Shown here: positions 44,783-54,043 of the stretch, piece by piece
How the letters are laid out: the number at the start of each line of letters is the position of its first letter
How positions within the stretch are numbered: position 1 is the stretch's first letter
From: Cyanothece sp. BG0011
Lineage (GTDB): Bacteria; Cyanobacteriota; Cyanobacteriia; Cyanobacteriales; Microcystaceae
Direction of reading: 5' to 3'
Length of the DNA stretch: 64,000 nucleotides
Assembly: GCF_003013815.1 (NCBI RefSeq)
Contig: NZ_PRLH01000046.1
Coordinates: 1-64,000, forward strand
The notes under the pieces: generated by a model
Seen by the model: the letters and a program-made list of their open reading frames with translations, nothing else
Told to the model about the DNA's origin: nothing
The model's database searches: none
Made by a program: the position numbers and the translations under genes

Positions 44783-45823
44783 ATGGCAGGAAATCGCGCA
44801 AGAATAGCAGTGGACGCTATGGGGGGAGACCATGCCCCTCACGAAATCGTCGCAGGGGCGATCCGAGCGTCAGAAGAGTTGGATGTAGACATTTTATTGG
44901 TGGGCGATCGCCCATCAATAGAAGCATCCCTTCAAAATCATCACCCGTCCCCGACTATAGAGATTGTGGACTCAGAAGGGGCGATCGAGATGCACGAAGG
45001 CATTAGCGAACTTCGACGCAAACCCAAAGCTTCCATTAATGTGGCTATGGATTTGGTGAAGAAAAATCGGGCCGATGCCGTGGTATCGGCGGGCCACTCT
45101 GGGGCTGCCATGGGAGCAGCTACCCTGAGATTAGGTCGTCTCAAAGGCATTGATCGTCCCGCCATTGGCACCGTATTTCCCACCCTATTAGCAGGAAAAT
45201 CGGTAATTATTTTAGACGTGGGAGCCAATGTGGATTGTCGCCCCAAATATTTAGAACAATTTGCCCTAATGGGAACCATTTACAGTCAATATGTAATGGG
45301 AGTTAATGACCCGAAAGTGGGACTGTTGAATATTGGGGAAGAATCGAGCAAAGGTAACGACCTCGCCTTAGCGACCTATCAATTATTAGAAAACAACCCA
45401 ACCATTCCTTTTATCGGTAATGCCGAAGGCCGAGACGTGCTTTCGGGTAACTTTGATGTAATTGTCTGTGATGGTTTTGTGGGCAATGTTCTGCTGAAGT
45501 TTGCTGAGGCAGTAGGAGAAATTGTCTTACAAATTATGCGAGAAGAATTACCCCAAGGGTGGCGTGGGACTTTAGGCACGGCTATCCTTAAACCCAACTT
45601 GAAAAAACTCAAACAACGGATCGATCACGCTGAACACGGAGGAGCCTTATTATTAGGGGTGGCCGGTGTTTGTATTATTAGTCATGGTAGCTCTAACGCT
45701 CCATCGATTTTTAATGCCATTCGTCTGGCCACTGAAGCGATCGATCATCAAGTATTAGACAGAATTAAAGCCTCTCAAGACAATCCTATCCCCGATAGTG
45801 TAGAAACTTCGGTGGAAAAATAA
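44783..45823 (+). CDS. plsX: Phosphate acyltransferase
   Basis: 346 residues. PlsX transfers acyl groups from acyl-ACP to phosphate, giving acyl-phosphate for phosphatidic acid synthesis. It starts RIAVDAMGGDHAPHEIVAGA and carries ISELRRKPKASINVAMDLVK and SAGHSGAAMGAATLRLGRLKGIDRPAIGTVFP, then ILDVGANVDCRP. It precedes fabH and fabD on the same strand, a common cyanobacterial order coupling phospholipid and fatty acid synthesis. A poor Shine-Dalgarno precedes ATG 44783, but the family start matches. Confidence 0.96.
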   Translation: MAGNRARIAVDAMGGDHAPHEIVAGAIRASEELDVDILLVGDRPSIEASLQNHHPSPTIEIVDSEGAIEMHEGISELRRKPKASINVAMDLVKKNRADAVVSAGHSGAAMGAATLRLGRLKGIDRPAIGTVFPTLLAGKSVIILDVGANVDCRPKYLEQFALMGTIYSQYVMGVNDPKVGLLNIGEESSKGNDLALATYQLLENNPTIPFIGNAEGRDVLSGNFDVIVCDGFVGNVLLKFAEAVGEIVLQIMREELPQGWRGTLGTAILKPNLKKLKQRIDHAEHGGALLLGVAGVCIISHGSSNAPSIFNAIRLATEAIDHQVLDRIKASQDNPIPDSVETSVEK

Positions 45824-45972
45824 TGGGATAATGAGACAACCAGAGATAAATGGGGATCTTTTGATCATCCTCATTACCCAACCAACCTAACCAAAGATCA
45901 AAAGAGGTAATGAAGATTGAGGTCACCATCAAGTCTCATCGATTAGTTAGCAACACTTAGGGGGAAAGGTTA

Positions 45973-46980
45973 TTGAAAGCCATCGGGGTAAGCATCATAG
46001 GTTGTGGTTCTGCTGCACCCAAGCAGGTGATGACCAATGAGGATTTAAGTCTTTTGGTCGACACCTCTGACGAATGGATTCGCACCAGAACAGGAATCCG
46101 AAAGCGACATTTAGTCACAACAGATTCCTCCTTAAGCGATCTCTCCGCTCAAGCCGCTAAAGAAGCGATCGCTATGGCAGCACTAGACCCTGGGGAGATA
46201 GATTTGATTATTTTAGCCACCTCGACGGCCGACGATCTCTTTGGGAGTGCAGCTAAAATACAACATATGTTAGAGGCGAATCAGGCAGTGGCCTTTGATT
46301 TAACCGCCGCTTGTTCGGGTTTTGTGTTTGGACTAATTACTGCGGCCCAATTTATTCGCACCGGAGTCTATAAAAATGTCTTAGTCATCGGGGCCGATAT
46401 TCTTTCCCGTTGGGTTGATTGGTCAGATCGTAGCACCTGCGTTCTGTTTGGAGATGGTGCCGGGGCAGTGGTCTGTCAAGGCACCACAGATGACGATAAT
46501 TTGTTAGGGTTTGCCATGTACAGTGATGGCAAACAACATGATGCCCTAAATCTTGCCTATCACGGCAACGACACAGCCTTAAAAGAGGGCATCACCATCA
46601 ATCAAGGCACCTATCAGCCCATTACCATGAAAGGACGAGATGTTTATCGTTTTGCCGTAGAAAAAGTGCCAGAAGTGATAGAAAAGGCACTGTTTAATGC
46701 TCAGTTAACCACCGATGATATTGACTGGTTAATTTTACATCAAGCCAATCAAAGAATTATTGATGCAGTGGCCAAGCGGTTAAAGATTCCTCCCCAGAAA
46801 GTTATCGCCAATTTAGATGAATATGGTAATACCTCGGCCGCGTCCATTCCCCTTGCTCTTGATGAAGCAGTTAGACAGGGAAAAATAAAGCCTGGGGAAA
46901 TTGTAGCGAGTTCCGGGTTTGGTGCCGGTTTAACTTGGGGAGCAACCATTTTTCGCTGGGGTATCTCACCCCAATCATGA
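45973..46980 (+). CDS. fabH: 3-oxoacyl-ACP synthase III
   Basis: 335 residues. Starts fatty acid synthesis by condensing acetyl-CoA with malonyl-ACP. Active-site Cys in TAACSGFVFGL, with LHQANQRIIDAV (His) and DEYGNTSAASIP (Asn). It starts at a TTG (AAGGTTATTGAAAGCC, with GGGGAAAGG upstream), since the family begins MKAIGVSIIGCGS. It is 149 bp after plsX and 37 bp before fabD, so likely one operon. Confidence 0.95.
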   Translation: MKAIGVSIIGCGSAAPKQVMTNEDLSLLVDTSDEWIRTRTGIRKRHLVTTDSSLSDLSAQAAKEAIAMAALDPGEIDLIILATSTADDLFGSAAKIQHMLEANQAVAFDLTAACSGFVFGLITAAQFIRTGVYKNVLVIGADILSRWVDWSDRSTCVLFGDGAGAVVCQGTTDDDNLLGFAMYSDGKQHDALNLAYHGNDTALKEGITINQGTYQPITMKGRDVYRFAVEKVPEVIEKALFNAQLTTDDIDWLILHQANQRIIDAVAKRLKIPPQKVIANLDEYGNTSAASIPLALDEAVRQGKIKPGEIVASSGFGAGLTWGATIFRWGISPQS

Positions 46981-47017
46981 AAACGTTGATAAAACAGTTG
47001 ATACATAGGTAAGTAAA

Positions 47018-47893
47018 ATGATGAAAACAGCATGGGTATTTCCAGGACAAGGATCACAAGCGGTGGGGATGGGAGAAGATTTGATCAAAACCCCTATGGG
47101 TAAAGGTCGTTTTACAGAAGCAGAAACCATTTTAGGTTGGTCGGTGTTAGATAAATGTCTTGGAGATGAACAGGAGTTAGCAAAGACTTTATACACTCAA
47201 CCCTGTTTATATGTGGTGGAAAGTATTTTAATTGACTTATTAAAAGATCAAGGTCAAAAGGTGGATTTAGTCGCCGGTCATAGTTTAGGAGAATATTCCG
47301 CTTTATATGCTGCTGAAGTGTTTGATTTTGCCACAGGGTTAAAGTTAGTGAAACGTCGGGCCGAGTTGATGAGTGAAGCGGCCGGGGGCAAAATGGTGGC
47401 GTTGATGAAGTTCGATCGCTCTGGGTTAGAAGAGGCGATCGCAGCGATTCCTGATGTGGTATTAGCCAATGACAACAGCGATCAACAAGTGGTCATTTCT
47501 GGAACCCCCGAAGCAGTGGATCAACTCACCTCTCAAGTGAAGAGTAAACGGGCTATCCCTTTAAAAGTATCCGGGGCGTTTCATTCTCCGATGATGGCCC
47601 AAGCAGCAGCAAAATTTAACGAGTTATTAGAAGAAGCTACCTTTACAGACGCAAAAATTCCTGTACTTTCCAATGTTGAGCCAACTCCTAGCACCTCAGC
47701 AACTATCTTAAAAGAACGTTTAACCCAACAAATGACTGGGTCTGTGCGTTGGCGCGAGATTATGTTAGCCTTGCCTCAACAGGACATTACTCGTGTTTTA
47801 GAAGTGGGACCGGGTAAAGTGTTAGCTGGTTTGATTAAACGGGGTTGTTCTGAGGTTGATGTGAGTAATGTGGCAAGTCTTAATGATTTTTAG
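47018..47893 (+). CDS. fabD: Malonyl-CoA:ACP transacylase
   Basis: 291 residues that load malonyl groups on ACP for fatty acid synthesis. The nucleophile is Ser in AGHSLGEYSALYAAE; His in AFHSPMMAQAA is the second active-site residue. The Gln of FPGQGSQAVGM is the oxyanion element. It is the last gene of plsX-fabH-fabD, and its downstream region runs straight into tRNA-Pro. It could also serve the PKS AT, but the PKS has its own AT domain. Confidence 0.95.
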   Translation: MMKTAWVFPGQGSQAVGMGEDLIKTPMGKGRFTEAETILGWSVLDKCLGDEQELAKTLYTQPCLYVVESILIDLLKDQGQKVDLVAGHSLGEYSALYAAEVFDFATGLKLVKRRAELMSEAAGGKMVALMKFDRSGLEEAIAAIPDVVLANDNSDQQVVISGTPEAVDQLTSQVKSKRAIPLKVSGAFHSPMMAQAAAKFNELLEEATFTDAKIPVLSNVEPTPSTSATILKERLTQQMTGSVRWREIMLALPQQDITRVLEVGPGKVLAGLIKRGCSEVDVSNVASLNDF

Positions 47894-47929
47894 TCTTCAA
47901 TTTTGGTACAATTAAGATGCTATTCTTAA

Positions 47930-48003
47930 CGGGATGTAGCGCAGCTTGGTAGCGCACTTCGTTCGGGACGAAGGGGCCGCTGGTTCGAATCCAGTCATCC
48001 CGA
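47930..48003 (+). tRNA. trnP: tRNA-Pro (anticodon CGG)
   Basis: Full cloverleaf of 74 nt. Acceptor CGGGATG pairs with CATCCCG. The D-arm is GCGC...GCGC. The anticodon stem is CTTCG...CGAAG with loop TTCGGGA (anticodon CGG). The T-arm contains TTCGAAT. A is the discriminator base at 48003. CCA is not encoded. It lies 36 bp after fabD. Confidence 0.95.
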
Positions 48004-48021
48004 TTTTAATACAAAATATTA

Positions 48022-48684
48022 TTATTTCTTCAAGGCTAATGTTAACCCGTCGGCAATAGGAACTATACTTAAGGCAATTCTAGGATCTTGATGCAATTTT
48101 TGATTAAAGTTTCTAATTTTTTCCGTGCGATTATCCTTAATGTCGGGATCAGCCACTTTTCCTCCCCATAATACATTATCAATGGCAATCAATCCCCCTG
48201 GTTTCACTAACCATAATGCTTTTTCATAATAATTATTATTATTACTTTTATCGGCATCAATAAAAGCAAAATCAAAGGTATTGTTTTCTCCTTGGGCTAT
48301 TAAGTGATCTAAGGTTTCTAAAGCCGGTGCAAGCTGTAAATTAATTTTATGACTGACTCCTGCTTTTTGCCAAAATTGTTGGGCTATTTGGGTCATTTTT
48401 TCATCAACATCACAGGCAATGACTTGACCATCAGATGGTAATGCTAAGGCAACCACTAAGGCACTATATCCTGTAAAAACACCAATGTCTAAGGTTTTTT
48501 TTGCTTTCATTAACTGCACTAATAATGCCATAAATTGACCTTGTTCGGGGGCAATTTGCATTCTAGCCGTTGGATACTTTTGGGTTTCTTCTCGTAACGC
48601 TTTTAAGATGTCTACTTCTCTGACAGAAACCTGTTGAAAATATTGATATAAGTTTGAATCTAATCCTAATGTTTTATTGGCCAT
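48022..48684 (-). CDS. SAM-dependent O-methyltransferase (CCoAOMT type)
   Basis: 220 residues. Class I methyltransferase of the caffeoyl-CoA/catechol type: LDIGVFTGYSALVVALALP (SAM motif I), VIACDVDEKMTQIAQQFW, FDFAFIDADKSNNNNYYEKA (the metal-binding Asp set) and GLIAIDNVLWGGKVAD. The substrate is unknown; cyanobacterial members methylate small catechol-like or other phenolic substrates. It starts inside the 3' end of thiS (11-bp overlap), so is probably translated with it. Confidence 0.85.
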   Translation of the reverse strand: MANKTLGLDSNLYQYFQQVSVREVDILKALREETQKYPTARMQIAPEQGQFMALLVQLMKAKKTLDIGVFTGYSALVVALALPSDGQVIACDVDEKMTQIAQQFWQKAGVSHKINLQLAPALETLDHLIAQGENNTFDFAFIDADKSNNNNYYEKALWLVKPGGLIAIDNVLWGGKVADPDIKDNRTEKIRNFNQKLHQDPRIALSIVPIADGLTLALKK

Positions 48685-48901
48685 TGCCTCCCCCTACAAT
48701 GGTAACAATTTCTAAGCGATCGCCTGTTTTTAAGGTGGTATTCTCCCAATATTGTCGATGTAAAATTTCTCCGTTATATTCTACTGCCACTAGGCGAGGA
48801 TTGAGTCCCATTGTTTCTAAAAATTGAGGTAAATTATGTCCCGATAAACAGGTTTTTTCTTCCCCATTGACTTGTAATTTTATGGTTTTTGTGCTATTCA
48901 T
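48674..48901 (-). CDS. thiS: Thiamine sulfur-carrier protein ThiS
   Basis: 75-residue ubiquitin-fold carrier of the sulfur for the thiazole ring. It starts MNSTKTIKLQVNGEEK and ends in IVTIVGGGNGQ. The usual ThiS ends in Gly-Gly, where a thiocarboxylate forms. Here the GG is followed by Asn-Gly-Gln, so either a protease trims the tail or activity is impaired. The gene lies between thiE and the methyltransferase, all on the minus strand, 3 bp after the thiE stop. Confidence 0.88.
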   Translation of the reverse strand: MNSTKTIKLQVNGEEKTCLSGHNLPQFLETMGLNPRLVAVEYNGEILHRQYWENTTLKTGDRLEIVTIVGGGNGQ

Positions 48902-48904
48902 TGA

Positions 48905-49924
48905 TTATTGTAGGTTTAATTTTTTCAATAATTCTTGTGTGGTTATTTTGGGATCATCTGCTTCCATAATAGCACGAACTAAAGCCACTTGAGTTGCCCC
49001 GGATGCCTTCACTTCAGTGACATTCGTTTCATCAATTCCACCAATGGCAAACCAAGGAATGGGAGAGGTTTCGACGGCATATTTCACATAGTCTAAACCC
49101 GCTGCTTTTTTATCCGGTTTGGTTGGGGTAGCATAGACGGGACCCACTCCAATATAATCAGCTTTTTCGGCGATCGCTTTTTCCATTTCTTGGGGGTTTG
49201 TGGTGGAACGTCCGATAATTTTATTTGGTCCTAATATCCGTCTGGCTAGGGCAATGGGGATATCTTGTTGTCCTAAATGAACCCCGTCTGCATCTACTGC
49301 TAACGCAATATCAACCCGATCATTGACAATAAATAAAGCGTCATATTGATGACATAATTCACATAATTTTTTGGCTATATCTAAGCGAATAATATCATCT
49401 ATTTTTTTCTCTCTATACTGAACTAATGTTAATCCCCCTTGTAAGGCTGACTCTACAATTGTTAATAAATTTTCTGTTGCAGAGGTGACTAAATATAAGG
49501 GAGATTGTTTTAACTTTTGATAACGATTATTTTGTAATAATTCACTTTCTAAGGTATAAACTTGATAACGAATTTTCTTACAAGAACTTCCCATCTTAGG
49601 ATCATACAATTTCCCATATTCTTCTAATACCCTTAACCCTTCTTGAACCCGACATAAATTAGCTTGTAAAAGTTGATTAATTGTTTCTCTTTTTTCTTCT
49701 TGAGGATGGGATAATTCTATTCCTGGATCATTCGGCGTATCCCTAGCCATGCGTAATTCCGATGTATGCCAATGGGCAATTTCTTGACGCATTTGTTTAC
49801 AAGTATCAGCCCACTCACTATTTTCTAATCCTAACCGACACCATTCTTCAACGACTCTTAAGCCTTCCCTGACGCGATCTAAATTAGCATCTAAAATCCG
49901 AAAAATTGCTAAATTTTTATCCAT
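48905..49924 (-). CDS. thiE: Thiamine-phosphate synthase (two-domain cyanobacterial type)
   Basis: 339 residues. The C-terminal ~210 residues are the TIM-barrel ThiE, joining HMP-PP and thiazole phosphate: YREKKIDDIIRL, NDRVDIALAVDADGVHLGQQDIP, GRSTTNPQEMEKA and ADYIGVGPVYATPTKPDKK. The N-terminal ~125 residues (DANLDRVREGLRVVEEWCRL, LQANLCRVQEGLRVLEEYGKL) form a duplicated all-alpha domain found on cyanobacterial ThiE, role unclear. It leads a thiE-thiS-methyltransferase operon. Confidence 0.93.
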   Translation of the reverse strand: MDKNLAIFRILDANLDRVREGLRVVEEWCRLGLENSEWADTCKQMRQEIAHWHTSELRMARDTPNDPGIELSHPQEEKRETINQLLQANLCRVQEGLRVLEEYGKLYDPKMGSSCKKIRYQVYTLESELLQNNRYQKLKQSPLYLVTSATENLLTIVESALQGGLTLVQYREKKIDDIIRLDIAKKLCELCHQYDALFIVNDRVDIALAVDADGVHLGQQDIPIALARRILGPNKIIGRSTTNPQEMEKAIAEKADYIGVGPVYATPTKPDKKAAGLDYVKYAVETSPIPWFAIGGIDETNVTEVKASGATQVALVRAIMEADDPKITTQELLKKLNLQ

Positions 49925-49963
49925 GTTTTCTCAATGGTATTATTATATTATTTACGCGGGATA

Positions 49964-49990
49964 AAGGTGCGATACTGAGTAACGCACCTT
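49964..49990. terminator. Hairpin between transaldolase and thiE
   Basis: Arms AAGGTGCG and CGCACCTT with an 11-base loop, in the gap downstream of the transaldolase stop (minus strand). No strong T-run follows, so termination is probable, not certain. Confidence 0.5.
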
Positions 49991-50018
49991 CTCTAAATGA
50001 GAAGCCAAAAAGAAGAGA

Positions 50019-51191
50019 TTAAGCTTCAACTAAACGGATGGCAGCCCCTAAACCAGCAGCCATTTCTTCAGGAGTAATTTTACCATCATGATTAACATCA
50101 ATGGCATCAAAAACAAGATCCGTTCCGGCCCATTCTTCACGGGTAATAAAGCCATCGCCATCTAAATCATAGACGCGGAAAATATCGGCGGCCGCATTAT
50201 TAACTTTGGTTTCCCCTTCGATGCGAGTTAAGCGATCTTTGAGCATTTCTTCGAGGGTTTCTAAGGCTTTGGTAAAGCCATTAATACCTTCATCTAGCTT
50301 GTCGTAAGCCATTTTATCCTCTTGGTGCATCTTATCAAAAGTTGCTTTATCCATAGGGATCTTTTCGATATCCATCTTAGCAGCAACTTCGGGATCTAGC
50401 TTACGGGGTAACGTTTCTTCAGTGGAATTTAACTGCTCTAATAACTTAGGAGAAATGGTTAATAAATCGCTACCAGCTAACTCACAAATTTCTCCAATAT
50501 TACGGAAACTTGCCCCCATAACTTCGGTTTTATAACCGAATTTTTTGTAATAGTTGTAAATACTGGTAACTGATTGAACGCCAGGATCTTCTGTGGCTGT
50601 ATATTCTTTTCCTGTTTCTTTTTTGTACCAGTCTAAAATACGACCCACGAAAGGAGAAATTAAGGTAACATTAGCTTCTGCACAAGCGATGGCTTGGTGC
50701 ATTCCAAACAGTAAGGTTAAGTTACAGTGAATTCCTTCTTTTTCTAAGACTTCGGCTGCTTTAATACCTTCCCAAGTGGAGGCAATTTTAATTAAGATGC
50801 GATCGCGGGAAACGCCGGCTTTTTCGTATTCAGAAATCAAATAACGGGCTTTTTCGAGGGTTCCTTCGGTATCATAAGATAAACGGGCATCCACTTCCGT
50901 TGAAACGCGGCCGGGAATAATTTCGAGAATTTTTAAGCCAAAAGCGACCGCTAAGCGATCAAATGCTAGGGTAACCACATCCGACTCATCGGCCTCTTTT
51001 CCTAACTCTTGTCTAGCGGTTTTGAGGGTATCATCCACAATGGACTGGTATTGTGGCATTTGGGCTGCTGCGGTGATTAAAGAGGGGTTGGTTGTGGCAT
51101 CACGGGGGGTAAAGGTTTCAATGGCTTGAATATCCCCTGTATCAGCAACAACAATGGTAAATTCTCTCAATTGTTCTAATAATGTTGCCAT
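50019..51191 (-). CDS. tal: Transaldolase with C-terminal EF-hand pair
   Basis: 390 residues. The N-terminal ~320 residues are transaldolase of the pentose-phosphate pathway: [51 protein letters not shown] with the Schiff-base Lys in the KIAS segment, and [14 protein letters not shown]-like motifs. The C-terminal 60 residues hold two calcium-binding EF-hand loops ([13 protein letters not shown] and [13 protein letters not shown]). This suggests regulation by Ca2+. E. coli TalB is shorter and lacks these loops; cyanobacterial members with the fusion are known to me. Start is the ATG at 51191. Confidence 0.93.
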   Translation of the reverse strand: MATLLEQLREFTIVVADTGDIQAIETFTPRDATTNPSLITAAAQMPQYQSIVDDTLKTARQELGKEADESDVVTLAFDRLAVAFGLKILEIIPGRVSTEVDARLSYDTEGTLEKARYLISEYEKAGVSRDRILIKIASTWEGIKAAEVLEKEGIHCNLTLLFGMHQAIACAEANVTLISPFVGRILDWYKKETGKEYTATEDPGVQSVTSIYNYYKKFGYKTEVMGASFRNIGEICELAGSDLLTISPKLLEQLNSTEETLPRKLDPEVAAKMDIEKIPMDKATFDKMHQEDKMAYDKLDEGINGFTKALETLEEMLKDRLTRIEGETKVNNAAADIFRVYDLDGDGFITREEWAGTDLVFDAIDVNHDGKITPEEMAAGLGAAIRLVEA

Positions 51192-51594
51192 ATTTGCTCC
51201 TTAGGATAATGGTAAAAATTCCACGATTTAAGCAGATAACTTAAGTTCAATCAACCCTGATCATGCTATCTTTTTAACCATATCAGCTACGGCTTGTCTC
51301 CCTTGATAATTTCAGGAATTCCTAATCATTTGAGTTTCTTTTTTGCCCTTAGTTATCAGTAGTTAGGTTAGTCCGAATCTCGTCTAATCTTGACTCAAAT
51401 TGTAGAGAGTATCCCAAGGTTTTTCAGGCAAAAGGCAAGGGTTCTTCCCCTAACAAAAGGGGGAGTTAGAGGGGGTGGCAATAGGCAAGAGTGAGAGGAT
51501 TGGCAAGAGAATCTCTTTTTGTCTAAAAACGAGAGATTCTCCTGTGCAAATCCCAGGAGGAAAAAAGCAAAAACTAACACAGTAGAGCCATTTT
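51192..51594. other. Gene-free stretch with a copy of a dispersed repeat
   Basis: 403 bp between two minus-strand genes. At 51434-51481 is the reverse-oriented copy of the 48-bp repeat of 30773-30820, with a CCCCCT/AGGGGG hairpin. I see no gene or RNA. Confidence 0.5.
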
Positions 51595-51981
51595 TTAAGA
51601 TTCTGTCCTCACCGTTTGACCGGTTTGATCGGTACGATAAACCCAAGTGGTTTGACCATCGGTTACGGTGATTCGCCATCCTTCTACTAAGGCTTGGGTA
51701 CACATTTCATCGGGTTTGGCTAATCCTAAACAACCATCGGGCCAAGTGTTGGCCTCGGTTTGTGTGACCTGTAAGTTCTCAGACTCAATGGTATTGTTGC
51801 TAGTGATATCATTAAAGACGGCATCAATAACGGCTTGAGGGGCTTCGGTGTTCTTATTCATAGTTTCTTGATTTATAGTGGGTTCAGAGGTGGGTTGAGT
51901 CCCATTAGAGGTGTCTGAGGATTGACACCCCCAAACACTAATAACGATAACTAAACAACAACAAAGACAAAACTTTCTCAT
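51595..51981 (-). CDS. Small lipoprotein
   Basis: 128 residues. A signal peptide ends in the lipobox VWGC, so the Cys at about residue 19 is lipid-modified, and the protein is anchored at the membrane. The mature part is Thr/Asn/Ser-rich, then more structured (AVIDAVFNDITSNN, WPDGCLGLAKPDEMCTQALVEGWRITV), with four Cys that may form disulfides. The ATG at 51981 is preceded by GGAG, so I prefer it to the one at 51993. No function known. Confidence 0.7.
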   Translation of the reverse strand: MRKFCLCCCLVIVISVWGCQSSDTSNGTQPTSEPTINQETMNKNTEAPQAVIDAVFNDITSNNTIESENLQVTQTEANTWPDGCLGLAKPDEMCTQALVEGWRITVTDGQTTWVYRTDQTGQTVRTES

Positions 51982-52183
51982 TGACTTCTCCATAAAAGCC
52001 TCGGTCTCACCATCATACTTTAGAGGTTATTCTTCGAAGGTTCGTAAGGGTTGTTTCGATGCTATGGGACAGAAGTTGTTTTTTCGGATAATTTAATTTT
52101 TTTTGAAATTTTTTAATATTTTTTGATAAACTGTAACATATAGAAACACTTGACTCATAAAAGCGTTAGGAGAGCAAAATCCA

Positions 52184-52549
52184 ATGGCAGGATTTTTTGG
52201 ACTATTTAGTGGCCGTAAAGCAAAGTTTGTTGACGAACCTGATAACACACCGACTCAACCCAAGAAAAAAGAAGCCTTTTTCTTAGATAATGATTCAGCA
52301 AAAACTCTAGGAGATACTGAGTTTATGCGTAAACCCATTACCATTAGACGGACCTTTGCCAAAGGGGGTGAACTGGTTCAAGATATCTCTTCTATGGAAA
52401 AGAAAAAAGCAGGCAGTAATGGTACTGCTTCTAATAAAGCTAACCAAACCAGTGCCTCTCAAGGAACAGCCTCTGCTAATACAGAACGTCGTAAAGCTGA
52501 TAGTAGCATGGATATGTTCCGTAACATGGCTCGTGATATGAAGAAATAA
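52184..52549 (+). CDS. Conserved cyanobacterial protein of unknown function
   Basis: 121 residues. It is hydrophilic and charged: a hydrophobic N-terminal GFFGLFSG, then basic/acidic blocks and a Ser/Thr/Ala-rich C-terminal third (NGTASNKANQTSASQGTASA), likely disordered. It ends DMFRNMARDMKK. I know no function. The gene has AGGAG 10 bases before the ATG and its own terminator at 52592. Confidence 0.6.
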   Translation: MAGFFGLFSGRKAKFVDEPDNTPTQPKKKEAFFLDNDSAKTLGDTEFMRKPITIRRTFAKGGELVQDISSMEKKKAGSNGTASNKANQTSASQGTASANTERRKADSSMDMFRNMARDMKK

Positions 52550-52591
52550 AGCTTATTATTTGGCTAGAACAATTAGCTAAAAATTCGTTGA

Positions 52592-52618
52592 GGGCTTAAT
52601 ATTCTTAGGCCCTTTTTT
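52592..52618 (+). terminator. Rho-independent terminator
   Basis: GGGCTTA...TAGGCCC stem (one G-U pair) with TTTTTT following. It belongs to the same sequence family as the hairpins at 32853 and 39941. Confidence 0.75.
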
Positions 52619-52713
52619 ATAGCAACCAGTTTGTAAACTGTCCCAAAGTATTCAGATCAATTACCAATTACGATAACATTGTATCTAAACTAAAATTGAA
52701 CTGACTAAGGATC

Positions 52714-52845
52714 ATGCTCTGTAATCGATGTCAACAACAAAGTTCCTGTTTAGCTTATAAATTAGCTTCGGTGGATCATAAAATCCAAGATGCTTTAAGA
52801 AAACTTAAAAGTTGTACTCAACAATTATCGGCTAAATCAAAATAA
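52714..52845 (+). CDS. Small Cys-containing protein
   Basis: A 43-residue ORF beginning MLCNRCQQQSSCLAYKLA, with four Cys, including CNRC, and a basic helical second half. The ATG has AAGGA about 6 bases upstream. It might bind metal. No family recognised. It is convergent with the LpxB-like gene, 10 bp away. Confidence 0.5.
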   Translation: MLCNRCQQQSSCLAYKLASVDHKIQDALRKLKSCTQQLSAKSK

Positions 52846-52855
52846 ACCTTAAAGG

Positions 52856-54043
52856 TTAAAGCAGTCGAGCGATCGCCTTAGCAAGATTGAGCGCTCCCCC
52901 TGGTTTGCCTACCCTTTCTAGTCCATTTTGTCTACAGTTTTGTAAATAATCTTTATCTTTTAAAATAGTTTGAATGGTTTGGGCTGCTTCGGTAAAAAGA
53001 TGGGGATTTTTATGACTTTTTCCAATGGTTTTAACGGATAATCCTAATAATCTCATTTGTGCTTCGGCAAAAGCATAGGTAAATTGTGGGCCTTTTCCGG
53101 GTAATTGAATCACCGGTTTACCTAATCCTACGACCTGTTCAACGGCAGTTCCTGCCATGCCGATCGCTAAATCACAATGGTTAATAATGTCAGCAAAAGC
53201 TTGATAATAACATTCAATTTTAATGGTATTTTTAACGAATCTTCCTAAAGATTCATATTGCCATCCTAGTTTTTTAGCTAACTTTTTTAAATCCGTTTCT
53301 TTAATAGCTTGAACTAAAGCGACTCGAAATTGTACCCTTTCTAAAGTAGCAAGAGATTCACAGACCTTTAACAATAATTCTAAATTATCTAGAGCTTCAG
53401 GAACACGACTTCCCGGTAATAAAGCAAGGGTGGGTAGATTATCATCAAGCTGTAAATTTTTGCCCGTTGGCGTTAAAATATCCATGATAGGATAACCTAA
53501 AAAAGAAGCATTTTTAAATCCTTGTTGCTGTAAATCTTCTGCTGTAAAAGCATCTCTGGTATAGATAGCTAAACAACGAGGCGATCGCAAACAAAAACGG
53601 GTTAACCAAGGAAGTTTTAATCTGCCTTCATAATAACTAGAAGTGGAGACCAAAAAAGCCACAAAAGGACGACCGGAAATATAGGCCATGGTGACAGGAA
53701 AAATATCCCCAACCGCGACAATTAAATGATAACGAGAACAATATTTTAAAAGGGTACGAATTTGATATAAGGTTAAACCAATTAAACCGGCAGATACATC
53801 TTTTAATAATGTCAGGGGATTCATATAAAAAATGCCCCCGGATGGTAAATTTTTAGGTTGTCCGATCAAAGGTAAATTAAGAGAAAGATAAGCATTGCCT
53901 TCTCCCACTAAAGGCATGGCGGTAATGGTAAGATGGGGCGCAATTTTCCGCAATTCTTGGAGAATGAGACGACTGTTAAGGTCTTCTCCATGACCATTAC
54001 TCATAAATAAGACTTCTTTGTTCATTAAATTAATAATTGTCAT
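52856..54043 (-). CDS. Lipid-A-disaccharide-synthase-related glycosyltransferase-like protein
   Basis: 395 residues of the TIGR03492-type family, LpxB-related GT-B fold: VLFMSNGHGEDLNSRLI, IVAVGDIFPVTMAYISGRPF, LALLPGSRVPEALDNLELLL and IGMAGTAVEQVVGLGKPVIQLPGKGPQFTY. Cyanobacteria lack canonical lipid A in many species and the activity of this family is not known. It may act on a lipid acceptor. Start is uncertain: MTIINLMNKEVLFM has three Met within 14 residues; I keep the first. Confidence 0.8.
   Translation of the reverse strand: MTIINLMNKEVLFMSNGHGEDLNSRLILQELRKIAPHLTITAMPLVGEGNAYLSLNLPLIGQPKNLPSGGIFYMNPLTLLKDVSAGLIGLTLYQIRTLLKYCSRYHLIVAVGDIFPVTMAYISGRPFVAFLVSTSSYYEGRLKLPWLTRFCLRSPRCLAIYTRDAFTAEDLQQQGFKNASFLGYPIMDILTPTGKNLQLDDNLPTLALLPGSRVPEALDNLELLLKVCESLATLERVQFRVALVQAIKETDLKKLAKKLGWQYESLGRFVKNTIKIECYYQAFADIINHCDLAIGMAGTAVEQVVGLGKPVIQLPGKGPQFTYAFAEAQMRLLGLSVKTIGKSHKNPHLFTEAAQTIQTILKDKDYLQNCRQNGLERVGKPGGALNLAKAIARLL

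Noticed and set aside
51395-51703. 102-codon frame starting MYPSLSRRMANH
   Set aside because: It overlaps the lipoprotein gene in another frame and extends into the repeat; composition fits a shadow.
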